Of a DNA stretch of 64,000 bases, positions 50,502 to 61,892 are shown in pieces. Numbering within the stretch: position 1 is the stretch's first letter; every line of letters begins with the position of its first letter. Source of the DNA: Nissolia schottii (Eukaryota > Streptophyta > Magnoliopsida > Fabales > Fabaceae); the NCBI GenBank assembly GCA_003254905.1, contig QANU01073111.1, positions 1,371,267 through 1,435,266 of the forward strand, read 5' to 3'. The notes under the pieces are model-generated. The model saw only the letters and a list, made by a program, of their open reading frames with translations, had not been told where the DNA came from and searched no databases. The position numbers were made by a program, and so were the translations under genes.

Positions 50502-52066
50502 GTTTAGCAGAGAGGGCCTCTTTTTGCTTCTACTAATCTGTCATCACTTCCTTTTCTCTTATAAACCCCTCAGTGTCAGTATTATCTGCATTCTGGAATT
50601 TTTTTATGGTCTTTCCCTTTTTCTTCCTTTCCTTTAGGCATGTATGACAAGAATTTTTATTTTTTAACTACAAATAAAATAAAACATTGGGACATTTATT
50701 TTAAATTGACTACCAAGTCTTCCAGACACTTCATTCATGTTAAATATATTAAATTAACTGTGATTATTAAATATAGATAGTAATAATTGTGTGTTTGGGA
50801 ATATGTCAAAATAATTTTTTTATTTCAAAAAAAGTTGTTTTGAAAATATAGGTATTGTTTGGTAACATAACAAAAAAAATAGGCAAGAGTTTTTCTTCTA
50901 AAATTAAGGGTTTATTTGGGTACACAAGTCAAAAGAAATTTATTATAAAAATAACTTATGGATAAATTATTTTATATTTAAATACATAACATTTTTTTTT
51001 ATTTTAAGTGATTTGAAAAATACTTTTTGAGAAGATAGATATTTTAACTTTTTAAAAAACACTAAAATTAACTTTTTGAGAAATAATAAGTTATTTAGTT
51101 AAATAAGACAAAAATCAAAAATAGAACTTTTAACTTCTAAAAATTTATAAGTTATGTTATCCAAACAAGGCCTAAAGTTGTTTCTTATGAAAAAGTTAAA
51201 GTTATATTTTAGACAATTTTTTTTTAATGTTTGACCTTAATCATTAAATACCATATAATACAAATAAATTATTTTATATCTTTTTTAGTAATTTATCATA
51301 CGAAAATGATTTTTTTTCATACAATCTAAATAAAATAGATTATCTTAAAATCACTCTCAAGTTGACATATCCAAATATAAATTAATGCTCATATAATCAA
51401 TTATATATTAAAAAAAACGATGGTAAAAATAAGCAATTATTAAAATAAATTTATTTTTTCAGTTTTCCAAACACGTTAAGAAAGAAAGAGAAGGTTGATT
51501 TTTTTTCTTCTAAAAGTGTGAAATGAGAAGAAAATGTTTGTCAATGAAACAAATTGAATGAAGATGAAAATGAAAGAGTGTTCAGCGATGGAAAGTATAC
51601 TAAAAAATATGGTTAGATAAAAACTCTCTAAAATGATGGTTGTGTTTATTTCTTGTTTAATCATTTTTATTTTCTTTTGCCTGAATCATTCCTCAAGACA
51701 GCTAGAGTTCAAAATTTAAACGGGCTAAAAATATTTCCACCTATCCATGATAAGTCATACAAGTAATGTACAATAACAATTAAGAAGTATTAGACCAAAA
51801 GAACTAGTAAGTAAAGTAATAGGTCTCTTGTATTTTTATGAAAACTAAGGAGATTTGTTAGAATACTGCTAAGGAGCCTAGCTGCCAACATCGTGTGTTC
51901 GGGATCAACGGTTTCCAACCGCTCCCAAACCAGACCGCTGTAGAACTCGGAGCAGAGAGGGAACCAAGCATATCTGAAATTGCTAATTACAATTACACAA
52001 TCAATCAAAAAGAAATTTACAAAATAAACGGGTCCTTCCAAAAATTTTAGATTGAAATTGCAGTAT
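50502..52066. other. Intergenic DNA between the FTSHI4-like and GT106-like genes
   Basis: The left part holds the FTSHI4-like promoter. The right part (about 51790-52066) probably includes 3' UTR of the GT106-like gene; a possible acceptor at about 51980 would make a non-coding terminal exon. A MITE lies between them. Confidence 0.45.
50908..51172. mobile_element. 265-bp Tourist-like MITE with TAA target duplication
   Basis: The left end GGGTTTATTTGGGTACAC and the reverse complement of the right end GGCCTTGTTTGGATAAC form imperfect inverted repeats. TAA occurs directly outside both ends (50905-50907 and 51173-51175), fitting a PIF/Harbinger-type 3-bp duplication. The core is AT-rich and non-coding. 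Confidence 0.6.
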
Positions 52067-55000
52067 TCATGTAGTTTTCAGTTTGCTTTTGGAGCCACAT
52101 ATACACTCAGGGTATGGATTTTCATAGAAGGACTCTTCTGTTCTAAAACGTGCACGGCCTTTAACTCCTGGTGGGGAACCTTGCCTTTTCCTTGGAGCTC
52201 CTTGCCTACAAGTGTAATCATGAAAAGTAAGCAAGTTCTTTTGATCTCGGTAACACACAAAATGAAGTCAGATTAAACGGAAAGAAAATGTAGTTGAAAC
52301 CAGTTTTAACTCCTAACCATCATGTCGTTAGATAATTGTCACAAGTCAGGCACCAAAGGGAGGGGAAATCTAGCAAGCACAAAACCTGGTCGACTTTGTG
52401 GTCTATTTTTGCACTAACATTACATTATGCAAGAAACTCACCTGTTCTTGTGCATCCGCTGCACAAGATGTGACAGTGCTGCTCCTTCTTCTAGCTCTCC
52501 AGTTTCCAGCTTATCAAAAATACCAACAAGTCCTTTCCTGAAAATGAAATGAATAAAAAAGTTAAGGACAGACAAATTTAAGAATCACTAATATGAAAAG
52601 GCTTTTTCTCTTAATTGTCGAGTAACCAAATTATCAGAAACTAAAGAAGTATTTCTCTGCCGAAGCAAGCAAAATCCAGAATGAAATAGAATATGAGTAG
52701 AAAGGGAGGGGGTGAGGGACCCTTTTATTAAGAGCCCCATGAAGACTCATTATAACAATAATTTCTTGAATTTGGTACCTGTCTGGATTGATGGTCTTGC
52801 GATGGCCTAAGAATCTGCGGTGTCCCTCAACAGCTCTTGCCATATTTCCTGAATGTGATGGAACAAATACATCACTCTCTACAGAGATTATGTAATCCAG
52901 TGCAGCAGTTTGAGATGCATGATTGGTGAAAGCTTTCAGCTCTTCAGGGGTTGCAAGGGATTCCTGTTATCATTTATCAATCAATTAATCAGGTCAGCAC
53001 CTCACCAGCAGATTGTGTGCCAGCAACTATTTGCTAAGACAATTAGACAACAAAATTATTTACAAACCTTGAAGACTAAACTAGGGAAGCGGGAGGAGAG
53101 CTCTGAAAGATGAGTGTTACCACCATAGATCTCCCCTGCTGCAATGTATATTGGTGTAGATGGGGGAAATCCAAGAGCTTTAAGAAAAATTCCCACCTCC
53201 TTTGGGGTCAGTGGACAAAATCCTCCAATCCTCTGTTCTGTAGAATTTATCTTTTTCACTTTCCAATAATTTGTATTCTCCCTAGAAGAATTGAAACAAA
53301 TTAAAACACACACATATATATTATTTGAATGAGTAAATACTTGTAGACTGTAGAGTTAGGTATATTTCAAATACATGGTAGCATCTACATAATAGCTCTA
53401 TTCTCACCTCAAAATTCTCAGCTCTTCAGATTCTGCATATGTCAGACCATATGTACAACCAGTAAAAGACAGCATATCTTTCTCATATCTCAGATGAAGA
53501 GCAATATATCTTCCCCCACGAGATCTCAGCCGATCCACCAACCTCTGTTTTTTCACCGTCATGTATGCTCAGAACCTAATTTACCAGGAAGCCCCATGTA
53601 GACCTCTTAAATGCATCAATAGTGAAGGATATGGTAATCCGGGACCATATGCATCGTTTTTCTATAATGATATGCAGAAAATATTGGACTAAACTTGCAA
53701 GGGTTTGAACCTAACAGCTTTTGATCATTCAAAGTATGTAAAATATTCAAATTTTTAATCTAATACAATATTATTAAAGTAGTTGCCAATGAGACATACA
53801 TGCCGTCAAATGCTCTAAAATCAAAAGTTTTTTAAAAATGATGAAAGCAATAATAGTCTCAATGCTATCTCTCTTTTTCTCCTCATAAAGTCCAACCTTT
53901 TTCCTATATGGTTATTCAGTTTAAGCACAAATTGGAAAGGAAAATTCACATTTAATTTCAACTAATATCTTTTCACGTCGTTCATCAATGTGTGCTTTGG
54001 AAATAATTTTTAATTCTTGTTTTTTCAAATATATTCATTTTCTCTCTAAACTGCCCCACTAAAATACAACAATTTGGTTTGTGCCTAATATAATGCAGAA
54101 AAAAAAAATCATCATTCATTACCCGAGTATTGAACCAATTATCATCTCTTCAATCTCCATTACAACGTCCACTAAATCCCAATATGATGTATGGATGATA
54201 TTTTTTATGAATTATTTAGGATTCTAGGAATTATAACAGGAAAAATGTCAAACCTTTCCTAGATTCTCAATGGGAGGAGAGAAACGGAGTGCCTGATACA
54301 TTGCACGACATCTCAACTTCTGGATGTCAAAAGGAAGATCGTTGTTTGCAAGTCGAGAATCTGATTTTGCAACATGTATCACCTGCAAAATGAAATCAAT
54401 ATTTGTTTAAGACATCCAGTTTATAAGAAGGCCCATAAATTGAATTTTTAGGATCATTAGAAGCACAAAGAAAACATGAATTGAAAAACGCTTGCTGAGC
54501 ATGAATGTACATTGTACATTACCTTCACTAAACAGACATTATTAAGTCTATGCACACCCAGAAGCAGAAGGTCAGCAACAAATCAGCAACAAATCTAATG
54601 AGGTTCTCAATACCTCAAACAGACATCTTTCTAAACATGCATAACATTGCATTGCATTACATTAGAAAACTGTACATTTGAAATGCACACCTACAATAAT
54701 GTTGGCATACAACTATACGTCCATTCCGTATTCAACCATGTCGTAATGAAAGCGTAAACACGGTAAAGGATGAGTTTTCTTTATCCTTCTGATATGACTA
54801 GAGTCTAATCCTGTAGAGCATGGCATTCTCTGACTAATACTTTTTGTAATATGTATTACTAAATTTTCTTAATGGGAAAACATCTCACCTCACCTGCATT
54901 TTGTACTAACAACTTGGGCTCAATTACATGAATTTTTGTAATAAACTGCACTATCCATATTCATACCACTAACAAATTTATATTGAGCTTCCAGCCCATC

Positions 55001-57450
55001 CGCCATTTACTTTTATTGGGGTTTTTTGGACTGGCTTTATTAAAGGAAAAAACAGAAAGTTTCATATAGGCAAGGTGTAAACAAGAACTCTGAAAATCTC
55101 AAAGCAAATGACAGTGGATGGAAAGGAACAAAAAGCTGTCCTGGTGTTCAGTCATACTGCCACTTGTAACAAACAGACATCTCAGAATGAGATACAAGAA
55201 AATTGAAATATTATGAGGGTGTTTGCTTCGTCTTTTGACCATAGCTATAAATTGAACTTTTAAGGTCCACAGCCAGAAACTAGATATAACAAATTTCATT
55301 ATTTCCTTCACAAAACCTTGAAAACATGAAACAAAATCAAAACAAGATAGCATTTTTTGTAATTGTTAGTGAAAACATATGACCTAAAATGAAATCAGAA
55401 AACAAAATGAACATTCTAATTTTCACAGGGATCTGATCACAGATATAAGAAACAAAACTATGATTACTGATTAGCAAATTTTCAAGAGAAGCCTTCTGCA
55501 GAAAATGAGTGCTCCGAGAAATTTCAACTCATATAGGAAAAACTTGAGTACCTGATAGTCATTCCATAAGCTCTTCATCTCTTCATAGTAACCCATGCCA
55601 GACCAAGAAGTGAAGTGTTTCCTGGCCCGGGGGGCAGCTTCCAAGTTCTTGGGAAGCTCTTTGACAATCCTGATATCTCCTTTTAGGGATTCTATGAAAT
55701 GAATCTCGTCAAATACATCTGAAAATACACTGTGCACGCAACCAATAATGAAGATAATATTGGAAAAGGGTATAATAGGCATCTAAGGGACCAAATGATG
55801 CTGCAATAGAATGTATCCAGAAATACCTTGAGTCTTTCCAGAATGAACGTCTATCCAATTGAGGGATGACTAAAGTTGCATTCATTATATGAGCCACAGC
55901 TACCATGTCTGATATCTATAGAAAAACGATTGATTACTTAAGTTCCAAAACAAAAGGCAGAGCAGCAGTTCAGATTTACAAAGTTACTACCCAATCCCAA
56001 AGAAGATGGAATTCAATGCAAACTAAAATCCCCATAGATAACACATAAGAAAACTTAAATAGTCTTTCACCATATACCATGCCTTCTATCTAACAGATGG
56101 ATTGAGCTGCTGAAATCTTGCTGGAATGAACAAAAATGGAATCAAATGTTTACAATTGCCAAGAGGAAAATGATACGGGGATAAGGAGGCACAATTCAAT
56201 GCCAAAAAAAGAAACCCAAACACCTTTTCAGATACGAGAAATCAAAAATAGCATCTCTTCAACCATTTCATATGTGTTATCATGTACCAAAGTTTGAAAA
56301 TGTAATATAACGTAACATTTTTATTATACATACATTATAGGCAAAAGAGAATGATTTATCTTCTATATAAGAGCTACAACTTACAAGACATTACAAGAGA
56401 GGAAGAGGTGACTTACACCAGTTCGCATTTGATTCAGTCCACCATTACTTCTCACAGTTAGATAGTGATCAGATCCTTGGGAACCTAACACAGTGAAACA
56501 TATTGAAGAGGAAGGAAGGGACGTGAAAAAAGAAAACAATGATAGCAAGGCCATACTCTGGTTGAAAAGACAAACAATTATAGACTGGAGGTAGCAAAAA
56601 AGAAAACTATACATAAAAGGAGTGAATCACTCAAGTGAAAGAAGAAAATTGAAAACATAAGGTATAACATTAATATATGCATGTAAGCATCTGATACCTT
56701 TATACTTAGCAGTCGGCTTGACACATGGGTGTAAGCCATGGCTGAAAGGAGAATCCCAAAGTTGTTCGTTGCTCGCGTTTAACTCTGGGGACTGCAGCAA
56801 ACAAGAAAAGAATAAAAAACCCTGAGAGCCTGAACCGCTAGAGTGCTAGTTCATACAGCGAGAACCAACAACACATGCTGATGTCACTCATGACTAGCAG
56901 CGATGCCAATCAAAGGTGTTCAATGCCACAGCTGCTAAAATTCAATATGATATAGTACAGTAGCATCATGGTTATGAATCTCAGAAATTTTCTTTGTTTT
57001 TACATTTTTAAACCTTGATTGTGAAATTCGGAGATGAATAAAGATGATTGCACACAGCTAGGTCCAGCATAGTAACCGCAATGAATTGGAGTTCAAACAC
57101 ACAAAATCAGCATCAGATTTGGATCTCTAGCAGTACAGTGAATCAAATCCATGAATCAACAAAAAAAAAAAAAAAACACAAGAATTCCTTCCATAGAATC
57201 ACTACATCCCTAAAATACGATTCCGTTGATAACAATGGGAACGGGTTATGAGGGAGTAAGGCGGGACCTGGTGAGATCGAGGTCGGAGAGGACGCAAATG
57301 GCGCGGTGGTGGATCGTCGTCGTCGACGAAATTCCTTAGGTAGAAGAGGAAGAGGAAGAAGGAGAAGGCGAAAATGAAAAGTGTGTAGAAAGTTATGGCG
57401 CTACCACCGCATAGTTTCCTGGCACGAAACCTGGATCCTCTGCTTACCAT
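52067..57450 (-). CDS. O-fucosyltransferase-family (GT106-type) Golgi protein
   Basis: Eleven coding exons join in frame to 503 aa: 57450-57268, 56791-56698, 56484-56417, 55915-55827, 55729-55552, 54382-54254, 53544-53408, 53281-53068, 52963-52779, 52537-52442 and 52205-52067. It is a type II membrane protein: a short basic N-terminus, a very hydrophobic anchor at about 18-40, then an acidic/proline-rich stem. The conserved donor-site motif [13 protein letters not shown] lies at 103-115 and continues into [34 protein letters not shown] follows at 264-277. The C-terminal part has the family motif [18 protein letters not shown]. The plant family includes rhamnogalacturonan-I rhamnosyltransferases and mannan-related proteins; which sugar this one transfers cannot be read from the sequence. 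The best positional counterpart is the Arabidopsis O-fucosyltransferase-family gene beside FTSHI4. Confidence 0.92.
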
Positions 57451-58570
57451 ATCTCTCTACCTCTCTCGGCTTACTTAGCTTATTTCCTTCTTCCTTGTAG
57501 TCGCAAATGGCACTCAATACATGGAAGTAATAAAAGATATATCATCAATATTTTCTTTTTCCTTCGTAGGTATATACGTCAATGGAATCAATATGGATCA
57601 AGTTTGGCGTAGTAATAATAAGGGGGGGAAAATTAAGCAGGGGCCCTTGGAACTTAGGCTAATTGTCAAGGTGATAAGAGTATAACGTTTTAAATTATTA
57701 TATGTTTTTAATGTATTAACAATTTGTTGATTTTAATTTTTTATACAATATTTTTTTTTCTACTTTCTTAACTAGTGTCTTAGAGTACTTGTTGGCAAAA
57801 CTTTAATAATAATTACAAAAATGTTATTTATATAATAATTTAAGTGTAGACACCATTATATTAAGACTTCATTCTCACACTCATCATAAAACCTACACTC
57901 ATATTATGGTTTAGATCCTATAATGTGTAAGAAGACAATATTAGTGTCTACATCAAAATTAATATACATGTAGCACTGCTCTAATAATAAATAAAAGTGT
58001 TAGTATAGTTGTTGAGGTATATTACATTTACAACCTTATAAGAAGAAAGATTTCAGTTCAATTCCTAAAATAATATAAGTTTTTTTACGTGAGAAAAAAA
58101 TGTAAGGTTTGAGGATGTTTTGATAGCATAAAAAAAAGGTTTAGCATAATAAGCCTCTTTTATTTTAAAAAAAAAAAAATAGAACTGTAAGAATAAACCT
58201 TTGTTTTATTGACATGATTCTCATGTTCATTTTAAACATAAAAGGATCATAATTTTGATAATAATCTAATCTATTTAATCAAATTTAATTAAAAAAATTT
58301 ACATAGAAAATAACAATATCAATTTTACATGTTAAATATAACAACTTTTAATTTTAATGGCTTGAACATATAATCCTTTACAAATTGAGATGACATTAGT
58401 TGTATTTTATATAAGTTCCTTACTTTTTTAGTGTTAAAAATAAACACAATTGATTGGTACCAGATTTAGATTATGATTTGATTTAAAAGTTTATTATTTT
58501 AGAACTATAGATAAACATATACCCTATTAACACATTGTAATCTAAGCATTCCAATTAATAAAAAAAATAT
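57451..58570. other. Promoter of the GT106-like gene and AT-rich intergenic DNA
   Basis: The first 50-100 bp probably form the 5' UTR of the minus-strand gene. No further coding region is supported. Confidence 0.45.
57998..58080 (+). mobile_element. tRNA-related (SINE-like) remnant
   Basis: A box-A-like TAGTATAGTTG is followed about 45 bp later by a box-B-like AGTTCAATTCC. The arrangement matches degenerate tRNA-derived repeats common in plants. It has no clear ends. Confidence 0.3.
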
Positions 58571-58870
58571 GAAAAATGTTACTTCTACACCTAAAAACTA
58601 ACCACCTAACAGTCACTAAAATAAAGAAACAAACATTACAAAACAGAAAAACAAGCATTGTCAAACACAGAAAATGAGCAATGTGTGCATGAGCACGTAG
58701 AAATATTATGCGACTATGTTTGTTTATATGTTTTGTAGTAATATTAAACTAATATTTAGTAGCAATATTTGTTTCTCTAATGTATAATGTTTATTTTTCT
58801 ACTTTGTAATGTGTATTTTTATGTTGGGTGACTGTTAGGTGGCTCTTTAGGTGTACAAATAACAGTGCTT
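58571..58870. mobile_element. 300-bp Mutator-type MITE with 9-bp target duplication
   Basis: Exactly 300 bp are bounded by the direct repeat AAAAAATAT at 58562-58570 and 58871-58879. The terminal inverted repeats are about 45-50 bp long, sharing TACACCTAAA and CACCTAACAGTCAC in the same order on both arms. The core is AT-rich with TTTGTTTAT words. A 9-bp duplication with long inverted repeats is the signature of Mutator-like elements. There is no coding capacity. Confidence 0.75.
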
Positions 58871-59577
58871 AAAAAATATTCACCCTTTCTTTGTGTCTCT
58901 TCCCATATTTCTCTCTATTTAACAAAATTACCTCAAAGGTGGCATGTATCGAACTACAATACATCGAGATGAGCAGCGCTACATGTGCAATAGAATTGTT
59001 GCCAATGTGCTGCCACTACTAGTAAAAATACAAAGTGACCCCACTAGGTACCATTAAATTGCTCATGTCTAAAAAACTATTCACTTTCACCATCATGGCT
59101 ACCTCAAGTGCCTACGATACTAAACCCTCACCTCAGAGGGTGCTCTCCCCCCAAAATTCAAACATTTAGATCCTACAAACTCAAACCGGTGAAACCGAGG
59201 CATTCGAGCAGCGGGCATTAGAGACCAACAGCGAGCGCCCAGGGAAAGAATGATGGCGAGCAAAGTCATCAACAAGAAAAGTAAGATCAAACCCCCACAA
59301 TTCCTATTTTAATTGTATTGTTTCTCCTTAACTAAATTTCTATTTTAGGGTTTGATTTTGTACACAAAATGGGTTTTGTTCAATTTGTTTGATGGGATTT
59401 TGTTTTTACATGTTTGTTTATATGTTTCTTAATGTTTGTTTATGTATCTGTAAGAGTTTGTTCAATGGATTGACAATGTTTGTTTTTATAAGATACATTA
59501 TATTGTTTGTTCAATTTGTTTGTTAGTGTTTGTTTGTTTCTTCTAATCCTTGTACATTTGATATTCATGTTAAATAG

Positions 59578-59751
59578 ATGGCACAAAAAAAACAGATCTT
59601 GGCGCCCACGAGGAAATCACCATGTAACAAGGCCCTTACTCCAATGCGGGAATCCCCACGTAAAAAGGCCCTTTCTCCAGTGAGAAAATCTCCACGAAAA
59701 ACACCACCAATACCACTAAGAGACCAAATGATGGTTGTTATGCACTTATAA
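59578..59751 (+). CDS. 57-codon ORF with three 12-residue SPRK-type repeats, function unknown
   Basis: ATG at 59578 opens a basic 57-residue peptide. Residues about 7-41 are built of three 12-codon units (36 bp each) with the pattern KAL[TS]P[MV]R[EK]SP[RC]K. The repeated SPRK and TP wording resembles the SPKK minor-groove DNA-binding motif of histone H1 tails, but a simple expansion within a transposon could also give it. An AG directly precedes the ATG (TTAAATAG), so the ORF could be an exon. An upstream ATG at about 59251 followed by AAAA|GTAAGA might be an earlier exon, but that join is not in this frame. No homologue is recognised. Confidence 0.3.
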   Translation: MAQKKQILAPTRKSPCNKALTPMRESPRKKALSPVRKSPRKTPPIPLRDQMMVVMHL

Positions 59752-59970
59752 CTTTGTTTATCACTTTGTATAATTTTTTAGTTATCTGAATTGTGGTGGT
59801 GTATGTCGGTTTGGTCTAAGAAGGTAACATTTGAATGTTTGTTTGGACAAGTAATGATTATTTGCACGTTTGTTCATCATATCGTTGTTGTTTGTTTCTG
59901 CTATTGGCAACAAGTTGTTTATACTGACCTTGCAATTACATTGCAATTACAGTGCCAGTGCAACCCAATA

Positions 59971-60351
59971 AAAATAGTTTGTTTATCGTTGGTCAATAGT
60001 TTGTTCATAAATAGTCTACAACTTTGTTTACATTGGGTATAAAGGTTTACAATCAGATTAAGAGTTTTTTATGTCGCATATACAAGTTTGTTCCTAATGA
60101 ATGTAAGAGTTCGTTTTTGACGAGTATAAAAGTTTGTTCCTAATAAATGTACACCAACTTAACAAATGGGGTATTTATTTTTTGTTGGTCGGTAGTTTGT
60201 TGATAATTAATCTAAAACTTTGTTTACAGTGAGTATAAATGTTTGTTCATAACAAGTTTAAGAGTTTGTTCATGACGAATATAAAAGTTTGATCATAATC
60301 AATGTAAGAGTTCGTTCACGATGAATACAAAAGTTTGTTCATACTCAATCT
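59971..60351. repeat. 23-bp tandem array with a 196-bp higher-order period
   Basis: Monomers of mostly 23 bp follow each other, with consensus near AARAGTTTGTTCATRAYRAAT. Seven clean units fill 60191-60351, each ending within a base or two of 23. An earlier block (59995-60150) repeats the same order of variants: GTTGGTC, then a TAGTTTGTT unit, then an ACTTTGTTTACA unit. Corresponding units are 196 bp apart (59995 and 60191). This nested periodicity resembles higher-order satellite structure on a tiny scale. Confidence 0.8.
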
Positions 60352-60723
60352 ATGACTTTGTTCATTTGTAAAAATGTGTAACGTATAACAAATAACCAAA
60401 AAAATTACACTCGTTCCCAATCTGTCCTGTACTAAATACCACATATTAATCCCAACATCCAATAAATTCAACATCAAAACATGTGAAAAATGCTACCAAT
60501 AACCAAAACAATTCTTTCTAATGGCTACATTATTTTTTTTTCTCCTTTTTCCAATCTTCAATTTTCTTGACTTGAGTTCCATGTGGTGACGTTGCTTGAG
60601 TTCCAAACAACGTTAGTGTACGATTGATCCTGCATAAACTGGATAACATCAATTGAAGAGACATAACCAGGGAATATTTGAGCACCATTATTTACATAAC
60701 ATCAAAAAAACATTAAACAATAT

Positions 60724-60960
60724 CCAAGCAAACTTCTTGCTCATTCATAAACAAATTTGTGAACAAATAGTCATTTAAACAACAGTAAACAAACATTGTT
60801 ACACGAGTAAACAAACTTTGTACCTATGACAAACAAACTCTGCACCTATGACAAACAAACTTTGGAACTAACAACCGTTTGATCAAACATTCAGGTTCAT
60901 GTAAACAAACTTCAAAAAAATACATAAACAAACTTTTGATAAGGATTGAACAAACATTCT
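60724..60960. repeat. Opposite-strand AACAAAC-rich array
   Basis: Units of about 22 bp such as ACAAACTTTGTACCTATGAC and ACAAACTCTGCACCTATGAC follow in tandem. The shared word AACAAA is the complement of the TTTGTT core of the array at 59971-60351, so the two arrays face each other. Confidence 0.6.
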
Positions 60961-61550
60961 GATGGCATGTACCATCAATTTAGAAAATCACAACCAACAA
61001 ATTCACAATCAATCCACATTTTCATCAATTGTTTGGTTCAACTTGGTGTTTGGTTCTACAAATTCATATGACATTGGCGATAACGACGATGAAGGCGAAG
61101 CATCACAACGATGCACGTCAATGAGGGACGAGGATGATGAAGAAAGATGAAGGATGGATGCTTTGAATATATGCAAGTAAAAGAGAAACTAAAATTGAGA
61201 TGTAATTGTTGTGAGATTTGCAAGGTAGAGAGTGAGAATCGCAAATTGATGGAGTGAGCATCACGAGCTATCCCGAGTTGAAAGAAAAGAGAAATGCGAG
61301 TTCAGGGTTTTCAAAGGAGAGTGACACAACTCAGACATAGGAGTGCGGGAAAAAAACACTTGAAAATGAAAAATGAGCAATACATACAAGGTCCATAGAA
61401 ATCTGTTGGTTGTACAGTGGATACGAAATTTGGTGTACACCGAGACTTTTCCCATCAAGATATGGCCATATCTTATAGGACTCAACAATAAAAGAAAAAA
61501 AAAATAATTCAACTTCCATAAAAATAGCAATACCGTCAAATGTTAATTTT

Positions 61551-61892
61551 TCAAAGTCTGTTTAAGTAAAAAGGTCAAGCCCATGCCATTACAAAAGCCT
61601 GTTAGACCTGTTTAAAAATATATTCATATGAGTTTTATTAAAAAAATTAAACACACGTTACCTTCACTAGGACTCGAATTAGAAACAATCAACATATCAA
61701 GGCAATGCCTTAACCATTAGGCTAGTATCACTTTTTGTAATATTTTATGCAAACGTATTTATTAATATAATTTTGTTGTTTTAATTTTTGTTTTTAAAAA
61801 TCATAAATTAAAGAACTCTATCTCTCTTTTATTTCTCATTCTCACATTAAAGATGAAAAATTGCAATTCAATCATACATGCTAGCTCATGTG
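61551..61892. other. AT-rich intergenic DNA with a tRNA-like remnant
   Basis: No gene is seen. A SINE-like stretch is annotated at 61655-61731. Confidence 0.4.
61655..61731 (-). mobile_element. tRNA-like polymerase III promoter remnant (SINE-like)
   Basis: On the minus strand, box-A-like TAGCCTAATGG (61724-61714) is followed by AATTCGAGTCC (61680-61670), close to the box B consensus GGTTCGANTCC. Spacing fits a tRNA-derived SINE head. It does not fold into a complete tRNA with a plausible acceptor stem, so it is not called as a tRNA gene. Confidence 0.45.

Larger units (their letters stand above)
58880..61550. mobile_element. Repeat-rich region, possibly one non-autonomous DNA transposon
   Basis: The region combines a GC-richer left part (59090-59280), a small repetitive ORF, a TTTGTT-rich tandem array on the left and a mirror AACAAA-rich array on the right. 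Opposed subterminal arrays are common in CACTA, hAT and Mutator-type elements. I could not find matching terminal inverted repeats or a target duplication, so both the extent and the class are guesses. Confidence 0.3.

Noticed and set aside
51790..52041. Minus-strand ORF just downstream of the GT106-like stop codon
   Set aside because: It is probably 3' UTR. No family member extends past the SKLKTT-like end, and no domain is seen.
55190..55420. Intron segment in the GT106-like gene resembling the MITE at 27767
   Set aside because: Short shared words (CTTGAAAACA, AAAACAAAATG) exist, but I could not align termini or find a target duplication.
59971..60960. CRISPR-like array
   Set aside because: The repeats are contiguous 22-23 bp monomers without unique spacers, in a plant nuclear context.
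61655..61731. Functional tRNA gene
   Set aside because: Box A and box B are present, but no complete cloverleaf or acceptor stem can be formed.
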